A stretch of DNA of 64,000 bases from positions 4,336,543 to 4,400,542 of the forward strand of contig JAULJL010000047.1 of assembly GCA_030761205.1 (NCBI GenBank), read 5' to 3'. Below are positions 25,181 to 38,213 of the stretch, piece by piece. The stretch's first letter is position 1. Every line of letters starts with the position of its first letter. A program made the position numbers and the translations under genes. The notes beneath the pieces were generated by a model. The model was not told the DNA's origin. It saw nothing but the letters and a program-made list of their open reading frames with translations, and did not search any database. The DNA is from Fremontodendron californicum. Taxonomy: Eukaryota > Streptophyta > Magnoliopsida > Malvales > Malvaceae.

Positions 25181-27071
25181 ATTCAAAACACTAACTCAAG
25201 TGTTAATTGGGAAGGCAGCCCAATTAAAGAAGAAATTTCCAACCTGCCATATTCAGATTTGCTTTCTCTTTCTTTTTTCTTTTATTATTTTTATTTTTAT
25301 TTTTATTGTTTTTCTTTTTATTTTTTATGTTTATTTGTTAATTTTTTGTTTAGTATTTTAGGATTATTTAGGTTGCATGGGTTTGTTTTGTTTTGAGTCT
25401 TACTTGTTCCTATTCTTATGTTATTAGTTTTTTTCTCTTACACATTATTCTTTCATTTGGGTTAATAGACTTACATTGAGGTCAATGTAAGAATTAAGTG
25501 TGGGGGGAATGATTTATGATTTCTTTTATTTTTGTCTACTATTTTTTTTATGAGTCTTTATTATTATTATTATTATTATTTTTAGTGTGTTTTAGTTCAT
25601 TTTTAATACAATGATGAGATATGAATTGCATAGGTCTAAACTGGTTATTAGTGAGAAGATTTTCATGAGAATTAAGCTTGATACTAATTTTTATGAGCCA
25701 ATGTTGATATGATTTGTTGATTGAGAAAGAAGCATGTTTAGACTTGATATTGACTTGTATAATCATCCTTGTGAGTTTTTGAGCCTATATGATTGATGCA
25801 TTATACATATCAATCTAATTTCTTTCTTTAGTGCTCTTATGATTACATGATTCTCTAGAACTTGCTTTAAACCGTTTGAGACTATATTGATACATGTGAT
25901 AACATGAAAATGATAGAGGCTTTAGGATTATAACCAGAGCCAAATAAGCCATCCATTATTGATGTTCCAAGAGAACATCCCCCTAGTGAGCCAATTTGAG
26001 CCTACATTGAATAAGCTATTTATTTGGTAACCACATCTTACACCTAGCCTAAACGCATTTATATCTTTACCCTTGTTCTAAAGATGCACTAGAATGTTTG
26101 AGACATATTGCAAAAACAAGGGATACTTTTTGAAAATTTGGGTTAGAACAAAAGATAAGTGTGGGGGAGGAGAAAGGTAAAAGTCAAGAGAAAAAGAAAA
26201 GGGAACATTGTAAAAATACATTCCCATTGAAAAAAATGAAAAAAAAATTGAATCATCTCTTGAACTTCTAGTTAAAGAAAAGAAAAAGATGTTACAAAGT
26301 TGGTTAGAATGAAGCAAAGGCTCAACATGAATATTTAGCCTATGTTATTATGTGCTTTATAAGAGTTTTGAGAAGTTTTATTTGTATGATCTTATTTTGT
26401 CTCTAAACTCTATGAACTCTTTGGAACCTTTGTAATATCTTTTATCTTTTATTCTTTAACCACATTACAACCCCTTGGCCCCATTACAACCTTGATTAAA
26501 GACCTCTTGATTTATGAAGTTGCATGATCTAAATAGTGGAGAATAGGTGTACAAGCAAGCATATGGTATAACTGCTTTCATGAGATTGATAGAGTGTAAA
26601 CACTTTACCACTACTTTAAAGAGTGAAAATCATGAGAGTATCCTAGTGAGAAGTTGAGATTAAGTTTGAATATGCACTATTTTGATTGAAATATGTTATG
26701 TTAATATTGGCTTAACTCAAACTATTTACATTCAAGCAAGATTTTTTTGTGAATTTCTTTAAGCTATTGATTAGTTTATAAGACTTGTCCAATGATTATC
26801 TCTAATTTATATTGGAAGGATTTGTTGTAATTATTATTATTATTATTATTTTTTTTAGTTTTTCTTATGTCTTCAATGTTTGTGGGTATCGTCCTAGTAA
26901 ACCCTCACGAGACTAAACTCGTCCACTAGGGACACCTAGGGGTTTAAAGGCTTGTGTCACATGCTAAGTGCCACCGTGATTTCCTACGAAAGTGGATTAG
27001 ATTAGATTTTTTTATTTTATTTTAATTTTGTTTTTCTCGAGGACTAGCAAAAAGCTAAGTGTGGGGGTATT
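25181..27071 (+). other. B1 3' spacer
   Basis: Homologous to the A1 spacer. It carries the hairpin at 25471-25490 followed by GTGTGGGGGGAATG, ATT repeats at 25559-25580 and 26829-26851, a structured insert at about 26818-27000 also found in C1 and D, and the polypurine tract before 27072. Confidence 0.7.
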
Positions 27072-28533
27072 TGATAAGCTCATAAAATATACATTTTATG
27101 CCTTTCTACCTTTAGTTTTTGTTATGTTTTCGATCTTTATCTTGTTTACTTATAATATGTTTTTGAATTTTAGGTGCAATAAGGAGAATGAAGTCAAAAG
27201 ATGTCAATAATGATGGTAAAGAGCTTACAAAATCATAATCTTAAGATGGAAGAAGACTTGGGAGTCAAAAATATCAATTTCTGGTTGAAAAACAATCAGG
27301 CAGATTTGACCTCTGGAGCTTGTTGTAAGGAAAACATGATGTTATAGTCTTTATTTGAAGAAACTTCCTTCTTGACTTTTGAAGTTGACTTGATTATCTT
27401 TCCAACGATATATTATGGGCCCAAATCGGATAAGAAATGGGCAACCCAATTGTCGCTAGAAGATCTCCCTAAAGAATTCTACGGCCAGAAAAACCCTAAC
27501 CGCAAATCTGAAAAAAGGCAAAAACGTGATTTTTCTGCCTCCAGGCTTACTTGTGCGGCAAGGACTTATTCTCAGGGTTTTAAAGCTCTATAAATACCAT
27601 CTTTTGAGCCACAAACTATACATCTTTTGAGGAGACTCAAGGGATCATCATTATTATTCTTCTTCTTCTCCATTCTTTTATTTTTATTTTTATTTTTAGT
27701 TTTATGTATATATTATCTATGTCTATGCTAGGCTAAAATTTTATTTGGTTAAGGGTGATTTCAAAGCCCTAGACATGTTATTTAATTAATTTTCAGAATC
27801 TATCTATCATTGTTTTCTATCAAAGTTGCTTATGTTCTTCTATTAAAATTGTTCATGATGATGTTTTGATTTGTTTAGGTGGCCAACTAGATAAATTTTG
27901 ATAATTGTCTAATGCTAGTTTAGGAGTCTTGATCCGTGTAATTGTCTTGATTTCCTATTCATAAGTGGCAATTTGTGATTAATGATTATGGTCAAGTTTT
28001 CAATAATTGCAAAGTGGAACATAACCTAAGTTGAACAATCCGAGCTTATGTGTTTGTTGCTTAGATCAACCTATCTTTCTCATCATAAAGCTGCTATTAA
28101 ATTGAATTTAGAGAGCTTATTCTAGGTTGTTTGATAGTTAGAGATTAAATAGAGAGCTTGTTCTTTTAACGACGAACTAAGGAAAGATTGGGGTAACAGA
28201 GCTTGTTGTTATCTACGGTTGTTAACTTTGATAGCTAATTAATGTTGATAGATATGAAATTGATTCTTAATGATATCTAGTGGTGGAGAATGAAACCTTA
28301 ACTATATTTTTCATATTTGATTCTTCTTAATTACTTGTTTTCTTACTTTTCTTGTTTGCTAATTTTTAAAACTATTTCAAAACCCCCCTTTTATTTTGTT
28401 TTCTTTGAACGTAAGTTATAAACTAATAACTCATAGATTAAAACCCAATCCCTGAGGACTCGACCCTTGCTAATCACTATACTTTACAATTTATTCTTCT
28501 TAAGTGCAAGGTTAAATAAGATACACTCTTTTG
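27072..28533 (+). repeat. 3' LTR of B1, end missing
   Basis: Same order as the 5' copy, with TATAAATA at 27589-27596. It stops at ACTCTTTT, lacking the final GGGTGCATCA, and joins A2 spacer sequence (GAGTTAAG). Confidence 0.85.
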
Positions 28534-30160
28534 AGTTAAGTTAACATAACATATCTCAATCAAAATAGTGCATGTTCAAACTTAATCTCAACTTCTCACA
28601 TGGGATACTCTCATGATTTTTACTTTTTAAAGTAGTGGTAAAGTGTTTACACTCAATCAATCTCATGAAAACAGTTCTACCATATGCTTGCTTGTCCACC
28701 TATTATCCACTATTTAGATCATGCAACTTCATAAATCACGAGGTCTTTATTCAAGGTTGTAATGGGGCAAGGGGTAATAAATGTGGTTAAAGAATAAAAG
28801 GAAAAGGATATTACAAAGGTTCCAAAGATTTCATAGAGTTTAGAGACATAATAAGATTCATACAAAGAAAACTTCTCAAAACTCTTTACAAAGCACATAA
28901 TACATAGGCCGAATATTCATGTTGGGCCTTTTCTTCATTCTAAACAGCTTTATAACATCTTTTTATTTTTCCACAAGTTCAAGAGATGATTCATATATAT
29001 ATATTTTTTTTCACATGGGAATGTATTTGGCAATATTCCCTCTATTTTTCACTTGACTTTTGCCTTTCTCCTCCCCCACACTTATTTCTTGTTTTTAACC
29101 CAAATTTTCAATAGATCTTCCTTGTCTTTGCAACATGTCTCAAAACATGCTAATTCATCTTTAGAACAAGGGTAAAGATATAAATAAGTATATTTTGGTT
29201 AGGGATAAGTTATGGTAACCAAAGAAATAGCTTATTCAATGTAGGCTCAAATTAGTTCACTAAGGGGGATGTTCTCTTGGAACATCAATAAGGGATGGCT
29301 GTTTGGCCCTGGTTAGAAATCCTAATGCCTCTATCATATTCATGTTGTCACATGCATCAATATAGTCTCAACAAGGTTTAAAGCAAGTTCTAGAGAATCA
29401 TGTAATCATAAGAGAACTCAGGAAAGAAATTAGATTGATATGTATAATGCATCAATCATATAGGCTCAAAAACTCACAAGGATGATTATACAAGTCAGAG
29501 TTAAGTCTAAACATGCTAATGAATCAGTTAAGTCTCAATCAACATATCATATTAACATTGGCTCAAAAAAAATGACTTCAAGCTCAATTCTCATGAAAAT
29601 CTTCTCACTAATGAATCAGTTTTAGACTTATGCAATTCATATCTCATCATTGTATTGAAAGTAACCAAACCACACTAAAAACAACATAAAAAGAGTAAAA
29701 AACAAAACACACTAAAGAAAATCCTAAATTCTTCCCCCCACACTTAATTTTTACATTGTCCTCAATGTAATGCTATTATCCCCAATGCAAGAATTATATG
29801 TAAGAGAAAAGAACTACTAAACAAAACATATTAAAGAAAAACAATAAAAAATAGAATGATAGAGAGTATGGAATATGCAAATCTGATTATAATGGATGCT
29901 CTCCATCCTTTTGGGTTGCCTCCCAAGAAGCGCTTGGTTTATTGTCCTCAGCCTGACTTAGACCCATGCCATTATTATTCAACATAATTTGGCTCAAAAA
30001 GTGGTAACTCCTCCACATCTTGTATTGGAAAGTTCTCATAATAAGGCTTCAATCTATGACCATTCACTTTGAATGCCTTATCTGTTTTTGGACTTTGGAT
30101 TTCAACTGCACCATGAGTAAATACATTAGTAATAACAAAAGGTCCAACCCAACGAGAACA
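28534..30160 (-). other. A2 3' spacer
   Basis: Minus-strand counterpart of 10831-12300, with the hairpin at 29751-29770 and G-rich runs (as C runs on plus) near 29735 and 29072. The C-terminal end of pol (29970-30160) precedes it but is cut off by a TAA after PGK. Confidence 0.65.
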
Positions 30161-31444
30161 TTATTTACCTGGAAATAACTTAAGGCGTGAATGGAAGAGA
30201 AGAACTTTTTGTCCAACAACAAAGTCCTTTCTTGATATCATATTGTCATGGAATGCCTTAGTCTTTTCCTTGTAAATCCTAGAATTCTCATAGGCATCAT
30301 TCCTTATCTCCTCTAATTCTTGTAGGTCAAGTTTTCTTTGCTTACCTGTCTCATCCATCTCCATGTTGCATTGTTTGATAGCCCAATACGATTTATGTTC
30401 CAATTCAACCGGAAGAGGACAAGGCTTACCATAAACAAGTCGATAAGGAGACATACCAATGGGTGTCTTATATGCTGTCCTATAAGCCCAAAGTGCATCA
30501 TCAAGTCGTGGACTCCAATCTTTCCTATTAGGGTTAACTGTCTTTTCAAGGATGGATTTTACTTCTCGATTTGATACTTCAGCTTGCCCACTAGTTTGAG
30601 GATGGTATGAGGTGGAGACCTTGTGTGTGATGTTATACTTCCTCAAAAGTGCTTCCATAGTCCTATTGCAAAAGTGAGTACCTCTATCGCTGATTATGGC
30701 CTTTGGTGTTCCAAACCTAGCAAAGATGTTAGTCTTGACAAAATCTGAAACAACTTTAGAGTCATTAGTCATAATGGCTTTTGCTTCCACCCACTTCGAA
30801 ACATAATCAACGGCAAGTAAAATATAAAGATTACCAAAAGAAGAAGGAAAAGGTCCCATGAAATCCGTGCCCCATACATCAAAAATTTCAACAATAAGTA
30901 TTGGAGTTTGAGGCATTTGATTTCTAGCACCTAAGTTACCTGTTCTTTGGCAACGATCACATGACTTGCAAAAGAGGTATGCATCTTTGAATATAGTAGA
31001 CCAATAAAATCCAGAATCAAGAACTTTCATGGCTGTCCTTTTGGATCCAAAGTGTCCTCCACATGCATAAGAGCGACAAAAGGTGAGAATAGATTGAAAT
31101 TCAGGTTCGAGTACACACCTTATTATAATCTGATCGGAGCATTGCTTCCAAAGGTAAGGATCGTCCCATATGTAGTATTTGGCATCACTCTTGATCTTAT
31201 TTCTTTGAGCTTGTGTCAACTCTTGTGGCAACTTCTTGGTAACTAAGTAATTAACAAAATCGGCATACCAAGGAGTTGTTGTACTTATAAAAAGAAGTTG
31301 CTTATCCGGGAAGTTCTCATTCAAGGGTAGTGCATCCTTTTCATGAACTAAACGGCTAAGATGGTCCGCAACCAGGTTGTCACAACCTCTCTTATCTTTT
31401 ATCTCCAAATCAAACTCTTGTAAGAGAAGTATCCATCTAATCAA
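30161..31444 (-). pseudogene. A2 integrase part of pol
   Basis: A 427-residue open frame from the end of RNase H (LLLQEFDLEIKDKRG) through the HHCC region and core (WGTDFMGP, ISDRGTHF, GQAEVSNRE) to PGK. A stop there replaces the usual GKLRSRW. The catalytic acids are present. It is separated from reverse transcriptase by stops, so it is a remnant. Confidence 0.8.
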
Positions 31445-32757
31445 CCTTGGTTTGGCCTCCTTCTTAGTGAGTAAGTACCTAAGGGCTGCATGGTCAGAAA
31501 ATACAATTACTTTAGTACCAATTAAAAAAGATCAAAATTTTTCTAAAGCAAATACAACAGCCAAAAGTTCCTTTTCAGTAGTGGAATAGTTTAATTGAGC
31601 ATCATTCAGAGTTCGAGAGGCATAATAAATGGCATGTGAGGCTTTGCCAACCCGTTGGCCCAAAACAGCTCCAATGGCATAGTCACTAGCATCAGACATG
31701 ATTTCAAAAGGTACATTCCAATTTGGTGGTTGCATGATAAGAGCTGATGTCAAGAGTCCCTTCAATGTTTCAAACGCCTCTTTGCATTTGTTATTAAAGT
31801 GGAAAACCACATCTTTTTATAGTAGCTTGCAAAGAGGTAATGTGATCTTTGAGAAGTCTTTGATAAATCTCCTATAGAAACCTGCATGTCCAAGAAAAGA
31901 ACGAACCTCTCTCAAATTTGTGGGAGGTGGTAAAGAATGCATAATATCTATTTTAGATTTATCAACCTCTATCCCTTTAGAAGAAATAACATGGCCCAAA
32001 ACTATTCCTTGTTCTACCATAAAGTGACATTTTTCCCAATTCAAAACAAGGTTAGTTTCCATGCATCTTTCAAGTACAAGTGTAAAGTTCTCTAGACATC
32101 TATCAAAAGAATCACCATCGACACTAAAATCATCCATAAACACTTCTATGATGTTCTGTACATAATCTGAAAATATGCTAACTATACACCTTTGGAATGT
32201 AGCTGATGCATTACAAAGACCAAATGGCATACGCCGGTATGCAAAACTACTAAATGGACATGTGAATGTTGTTTTCTCTTGGTCCTCCGGAGCAATGGCT
32301 ATCTGATTATAACCTGAAAAACGATCAAGAAAACAATAATGAGAATGGCCAGCTAACATTTCAAGCATTTGATCAATAAAAGGTAAAGGAAAGTGGTCTT
32401 TGCGAGTTGTGGAATTAAGTTTACGATAATCAATACAAACTCGCCACCCTGTTTGAATCCTAGTAGGAACAAGTTCATTCTCATTATTTTTACCACCGTT
32501 ACACCTGATTTCTTTGGAACCACTTGGACTGGGCTCACCCATTTGCTATCCGAGATAGGATAGATCACTCCAACATCGAGGAGCTTCAGTATCTCCTTTT
32601 TCACAACCTCCATCATAGGAGGGTTCAATCTTCTTTGTGCTTCTCTTGTTGGTTTGGACCCCACCTCTAACAAAATCCAGTGCATGCACATAGATGGGCT
32701 TATTCCCTTGATATCGACAATTGTCCAACCAATTGCTGTTTTATGGTCTCTAAGCAC
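31445..32757 (-). pseudogene. A2 reverse transcriptase and RNase H, broken
   Basis: Frames 32757-32353, 32542-31817 and 31810-31532 together cover the domain. FMDD is near 32120-32135. One stop lies at about 31815 (LL then TAA), and another TGA follows EKF near 31529 in RNase H. The same TGA is found in A3, whereas A1 keeps arginine (CGA). There is also a frame change near 32480. Confidence 0.75.
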
Positions 32758-33704
32758 CCGGATAAGTCACTCTTCTTGTAAAGGTGTGAGCTCTTTGGCA
32801 ATGATGACAGGTAGTGTGTCCTTTTCACCTAAGAACACAAATTTCTAGTGGTTCGGTAGTGGTTTCAACTCTAAAGTTGGTGCCTGCAAAATGGAAGGTA
32901 GAAGTTTCTCATTAGATAATTTCAAATCAATAAATGAAACATCAAACCTTGCATCTTTAGGTGGCAGTGAGTGTAAAGATTTGAGTGCCCCTTCCACATG
33001 GTCCCTCAAGGCTAGTTCCCCTTTAGCATTCCCCATTCCGAGATGTTTGCTAAGGACTATCTCCACACTATCTTCACCATCTAGCTCATAAGCTTGCTGT
33101 ACTAGTGAGTCAGTTATATCAGTATTAAAAACATAATACACATCACTAGGATATCTCATGGCCTCAAAAATGTTAAAGCGAATTATTTCACCATCAAATT
33201 CCATAGTTAAGGTGCCATCATGTACATCTATTTTAGTTATTGCTGTTTTCAAGAATGGTCTCCCTAATAGAATAGGTGTGGGATTAGAAGACATCTCATC
33301 TTCCATCTCAATAACATAAAAGTCAGCGGGAAAAACCAATTCATTAACCTATACAAGAACGTCTTCTACAACTCCTCTTGGATAAGTGTTAGAACGGTCA
33401 GCAAGTTGTATTATAACACCGGTTTCCTCTAATGGTCCTAGATTCAATGAAGCATAAATTGAATATGGCATGACATTAATAGATGCCCCTAGATCTAGCA
33501 TAGCACGCTCAAACCTGGTGTTGCCTATCTTACAAGGAATGGTAAACATACCTGGATCCTTGCATTTAGGTGGGAGTTTCTTTTGAAGAACAGCTGACAC
33601 ATTCTCCCCCACACTTACCTTTTCATTCCATTTCAACTTCCGTTTAGATGTGCACAACTCTTTTAGGAACTTGGCATATCTTGGCACTTGCTTGATAGCA
33701 TCTA
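32758..33704 (-). pseudogene. A2 gag C-terminus and protease
   Basis: Frames 33687-33349 and 33339-32845 hold the gag-protease linker, protease D-L-G-A-S and LLGRPFL, then the linker to reverse transcriptase. A TAG near 33346 and another stop near 32846 interrupt. The upstream gag is absent: at 33704/33705 the sequence switches to the A3 spacer. Confidence 0.75.
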
Positions 33705-34657
33705 GTAAAGATATAAATAAGTATATTTAGGTTAGGGACAAGTTATGGTTACCAAAGAAATAGCTTATTCATTGTAGGCTCAAATTGGTTCACTAAGGGG
33801 GATGTTCTCTTGGAATATCAATAAGGGATGGCTGTTTGGCCTTGGTTAAAAATCCTAATGCCTCTATCATATTCATGTTGTCACATGCATCAATATAGTC
33901 TCAACAAGGTTTAAAGCAAGTTCTAGAGAATCATGTAATCATAAGAGCACTCAAGAAAGAAATTAGATTGATATGTATAATGCATCAATCATATAGGCTC
34001 AAAAACTCACAAGGATGATTATACAAGTCAGATTTAAGTCTAAACATGCTTCTTTCTCAACCAACATATCATATTAACATTGGCTCAAAAAAAATGACAT
34101 CAAGCTCAAATCTCATGAAAATCTTCTCACTAATAAATCAGTTTTAGACTTATGCAATTCATATCTCATCATAGTATTGAAAGTAACTAAAGCACACTAA
34201 AAACAACATAAAAAGAATCAAAAACCAAACACACTAAAGAAAATCCTAAATTCTTCCCCCCACACTTAATTTTTACATTGTCCTCAATGTAATGCTATTA
34301 TCCCCAATGCAAGAATTATATGTAAGAGAAAAGAACTACTAAACAAAACAAACTAAAGAAAAACAATTAAAGATAGAATGATGGAGAGTATGAAATATGC
34401 AAATCTTATTATAATGGATGCTCTCCATCCTTTTGGGTTGCCTCTCAAGAAGCGCTTTGTTTATTGTCCTCAGCCTGACTTAGACCCATGCCATTATTAT
34501 TCAACATAATTTGGCTCAAAAAGTGGTAACTCCTCTACATCTTGTATTGGAAAGTTCTCATAGTAAGGCTTCAATTTATGACCATTTACTTTGAATGCCT
34601 TATCTGTTTTTGGGCTTTGGATTTCAACTGCACCATGAGTAAATACATTAGTAATAA
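33705..34657 (-). other. A3 3' spacer, truncated
   Basis: Same as the first part of the A2 spacer, with the hairpin at 34273-34292. It ends in GTAAAGATATAAATAAG at the joint with A2 gag. Confidence 0.65.
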
Positions 34658-35929
34658 CTAAAGGTCCAACCCAACGAGAACATAACTTACTTGGAAATAA
34701 CTTAAGGCGTGAATGGAAGAGAAGACCTTTTGTCCAACAACAAAGTCCTTTCTTGATATCATCTTGTCATGGAATGCCTTAGTCTTTTCCTTGTAAATCC
34801 TAGAATTCTCATAGGTATCATTCCTTATCTCCTCTAATTCTTGTAGGTCAAGTTTTCTTTGCTTACCTGCCTTATCCATCTCCATGTTGCATTGTTTGAT
34901 AGCCCAATATGATTTATGTTCTAATTCAATCGGAAGATGACAAGACTTACCATAAACAAGTCGATAAGGAGACATACCAATGGGTGTTTTATATGCTGTC
35001 CTATAAGCCCAAAGTGCATCATCAAGTCGTGAACTCCAATCCTTCCTATTTGGATTAACTGTCTTTTCAAGGATGGACTTTACTTCTCGATTTGACACTT
35101 CAGCTTGCCCACTAGTTTGAGGATGGTATGAGGTGGAGACCTTGTGTGTGATGTTATACTTCCTCAAAAGTGCTTCCATAGTCCTATTGCAAAAGTGAGT
35201 ACCTCTATCGCTGATTATGGCCTTTGGTGTTCCAAACCTAGCAAAGATATTAGTCTTGACAAAATCTGAAACAACTTTAGAGTTATTAGTCCTAGTGGCT
35301 TTTGCTTCCACCCACTTCGAAACATAATCAACGGCAAGTAAAATATAAAGATTACCAAAAGAATAAGGAAAAGGTCCCATGAAATCCATGCCCCATACAT
35401 CAAAAATTCTAGCACCTAAGTTACCTGTTCTTTGGCAACAATCACATGACTTGCAAAAGAGGTATGCATCTTCGAATATAGTAGGCCAATAAAATCCAGA
35501 ATGAAGAACTTTCATGGCTGTTGTTTTGGATCCAAAGTGTCCTCCACATGCATAAGAGTGACAAAAGGTGAGAATAGATTGAAATTCAGGTTCGAGTACA
35601 CACCTTCTTATAATCTGATCGGAGCAATGCTTCAAAAGTTAAGGATCATCCCATATGTAGTATTTGGCATCACTCTTGATCTTATTTCTTTGAGCTGGTG
35701 TCAACTCTTGTGGCAACTTCTTGGTAACTAAGTAATTAACAATATCGATATACCAAGGAGTTGTTGTACTTATAAAAAGAAGTTGCTCATCCGGAAAGTT
35801 CTCATTCAAGGGTAGTGCATCCTCTTCATGAACTAAACGGCTAAGATGGTCCGCAACAAAGTTGTCACAACCTCTCTTATCTTTTATCTCCAAATAAAAC
35901 TCTTGTAAGAGAAGCATCCATCTAATCAA
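34658..35929 (-). pseudogene. A3 integrase part of pol
   Basis: Frames 35929-35639 and 35635-34658. Integrase motifs WGMDFMGP, ISDRGTHF and GQAEVSNRE are present, but about 12 residues before the core are deleted (GARIFDVWG). A stop lies near 35637, and the C-terminal frame is shifted after GQKV. Confidence 0.75.
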
Positions 35930-37101
35930 CCTTGGTTTGGCCTCCTTCTTAGTGAGTACTTACCTAAGGCTGCATGGTCAGAAAATACAATTACTTTAGT
36001 ACCAATTAAATAAGATCAAAATTTTTCTAAAGAAAATACAACAGCCAAAAGTTCTTTTTCAGTAGTGGAATAGTTTAATTGAGCATCATTAAGAGTTCGG
36101 GAGGCATAATAAATGGCATGTGAGGCTTTGCCAACCCGTTGGCCCAAAACAGCTCCAATGGCATAGTCACTAGCATCACACATGATTTCAAAAGGTACAT
36201 TCCAATCTAGTGGTTGCATGATAGAAGCTAATGTCAAGAGTCCCTTTAATGTTTCAAACGCCTCTTTGCATTTATCATCAAAGTGGAAAACCACATCTTT
36301 TTGTAGTAGCTTGCAAAGAGGTAATGTGATCTTTGAGAAGTCTTTGATAAATCTCCTACAGAAACCTGCATGTCCAAGAAAAGAACGAACCTCTCTCACA
36401 TTTGTGGGAGGTGGTAAAGAATGCATAATATCTATTTTAGATTTATCAACCTCTATCCCTCTAGAAGAAATAACATGGCCCAAAACTATTCCTTGTTCTA
36501 CCATAAAGTGAAAATTTTCCCAAATCAAAACAAGGTTAGTTTCCATGCATCTTTCAAGTACAAGTGTAAGGTTCTCTAGACATCTATCAAAAGAATCACC
36601 ATAGACACTAAAATCATCCATAAACATTTCTATGATGTTCTTTACATAATCTGGAAATATGCTAACCTTTGGAATGTAGCTAGTGCATTACAAAGACCAA
36701 ATGGCATACGCCGGTATGCAAAAATACCAAATGGACATGTGTATGTTGTTTTCTCTTGGTCCTCCGGAGCAATGGCAATCTGATTATAACCTTAAAAACC
36801 ATCAAGAAAACAATAATGAGAATGTCCAGCTAGCCTTTCAAGCATTTGATCAATAAAAGGTAAAGGAAAGTGGTCTTTGCGAGTTGTGGAATTAAGTTTA
36901 TGATAATCAATACAAACTCGCCACCCTGTTTGAATCCTAGTAGGAACAAGTTCATTCTCATTATTTGTTACCACCGTTACACCTGATTTCTTTGGAACCA
37001 CTTGGATCGGGCTCACCATTTGCTATCCGAGATAGGATAGATCACTCCAACATCTAGGAGCTTCAGTATCTCCTTTTTCACAACCTCCATCATAGGAGGG
37101 T
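35930..37101 (-). pseudogene. A3 reverse transcriptase and RNase H, broken
   Basis: Frames 37019-36792 and 36627-36016 include FMDDFSVYGDSF, SFLGHAGF and CDASDY. A deletion near 36660-36690 and a stop after DGF break it. The EKF-TGA shared with A2 lies at about 36013. Confidence 0.75.
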
Positions 37102-38213
37102 TCAATCTTCTTTGTGCTTTGTTGTTGGTTTGGACGCCTCCTCTAACAAAATCCGGTGCATGCACATGGATGGGCTTATTCCCTTGATATCGGCAATTGT
37201 CCAACCAATTGTTGTTTTATGCTCTCTAAGCACCCGGATAAGTCGCTCTTCTTGCAAAGGTGTGAGCTCTTTGGCAATGATGATTGGTAGTGTGTCCTTT
37301 TCACCTAAGAACACATATTTCAAGTGGTTCGATAGTGGTTTCAACTCTAAAGTTGGTGCCTGTGAAATGGAAAGTAGAAGATTCTCGTTAGATAAAGGCA
37401 AATCAATAAATGAAACATCAAACCTTGCATCTTTATGTGGCAGTGAGAGTAAAGATTCTAGTGCCCCTTCCACAAGGTCACTCAAGGCTAGTTCCCCTTT
37501 AGCATTCCCCATTCCGAGATGTTTGCTAAGGACTATCTCCACACTATCTTCACCATCTAGCTCATAAGCTTGCTGCACTAGTGAGTCAATTATATCAATA
37601 TTAAAAACATAATGCACATCACTATGATATCTCATGGCCTCAAAAATGTTAAAGCGAATTATTTCACCATCAAATTCCATAGTTAAAGATCCATCATGTA
37701 CATCAACTTTAGTTCTTGTTGTTTTCAAGAATGGTCTCCCTAATAGAATAGGTCTGGGATTAGAAGACATCTCATCTTCCATCTCAATAACATAAAAGTC
37801 AGCGGGAAAAACCAATTCATTAACCTGTACAAGAACGTCTTCTACAACTCCTCTTGGATAAGTGTTAGAACGGTCAGCAAGTTGTATTATAACACCGGTT
37901 TCCTCTAATGGTCCTAGATTCAATGAAGCATAAATTGAATATGGCATGACATTAATAGATGCCCCTAGATCTAGCATAGCACGCTCAAACCTGGTGTTGC
38001 CTATCGTACAAGGAATGGTAAACATACCTGGATCCTTGCATTTAGGTGGGAGTTTCTTTTGAAGAACAACTGACACATTCTCCCCTACACTTACCTTTTC
38101 ATTCCATTTCAACTTCCGTTTAGATGTGCACAACTCTTTTAGGAACTTGGCATATCTTGGCACTTGCTTGATAGCATCTAGGAAAGGATTGTTGACCTCT
38201 ACTTTTCGGAAGG
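37102..38213 (-). pseudogene. A3 protease and gag C-terminus (split by C1)
   Basis: A 353-residue frame (38163-37102) covers the gag linker, protease (D-L-G-A-S, LADRSNTYPRG, LLGRPFL) and the start of the reverse transcriptase region. The upstream gag continues at 50187-50541, on the far side of C1. Confidence 0.8.

Larger units (their letters stand above)
22525..28533 (+). mobile_element. Small non-autonomous element B1
   Basis: Two related LTRs (22525-24002 and 27072-28533), a mutated tRNA-Asp primer-binding site, one short gag-like frame, a spacer with hairpin, and a polypurine tract (AAGTGTGGGGG, about 27056). There is no protease, reverse transcriptase or integrase. It lies in the A2 spacer. 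The last 10 bases of its 3' LTR and a little target are deleted, so no target duplication can be read. It would depend on enzymes from an autonomous relative. Confidence 0.8.
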
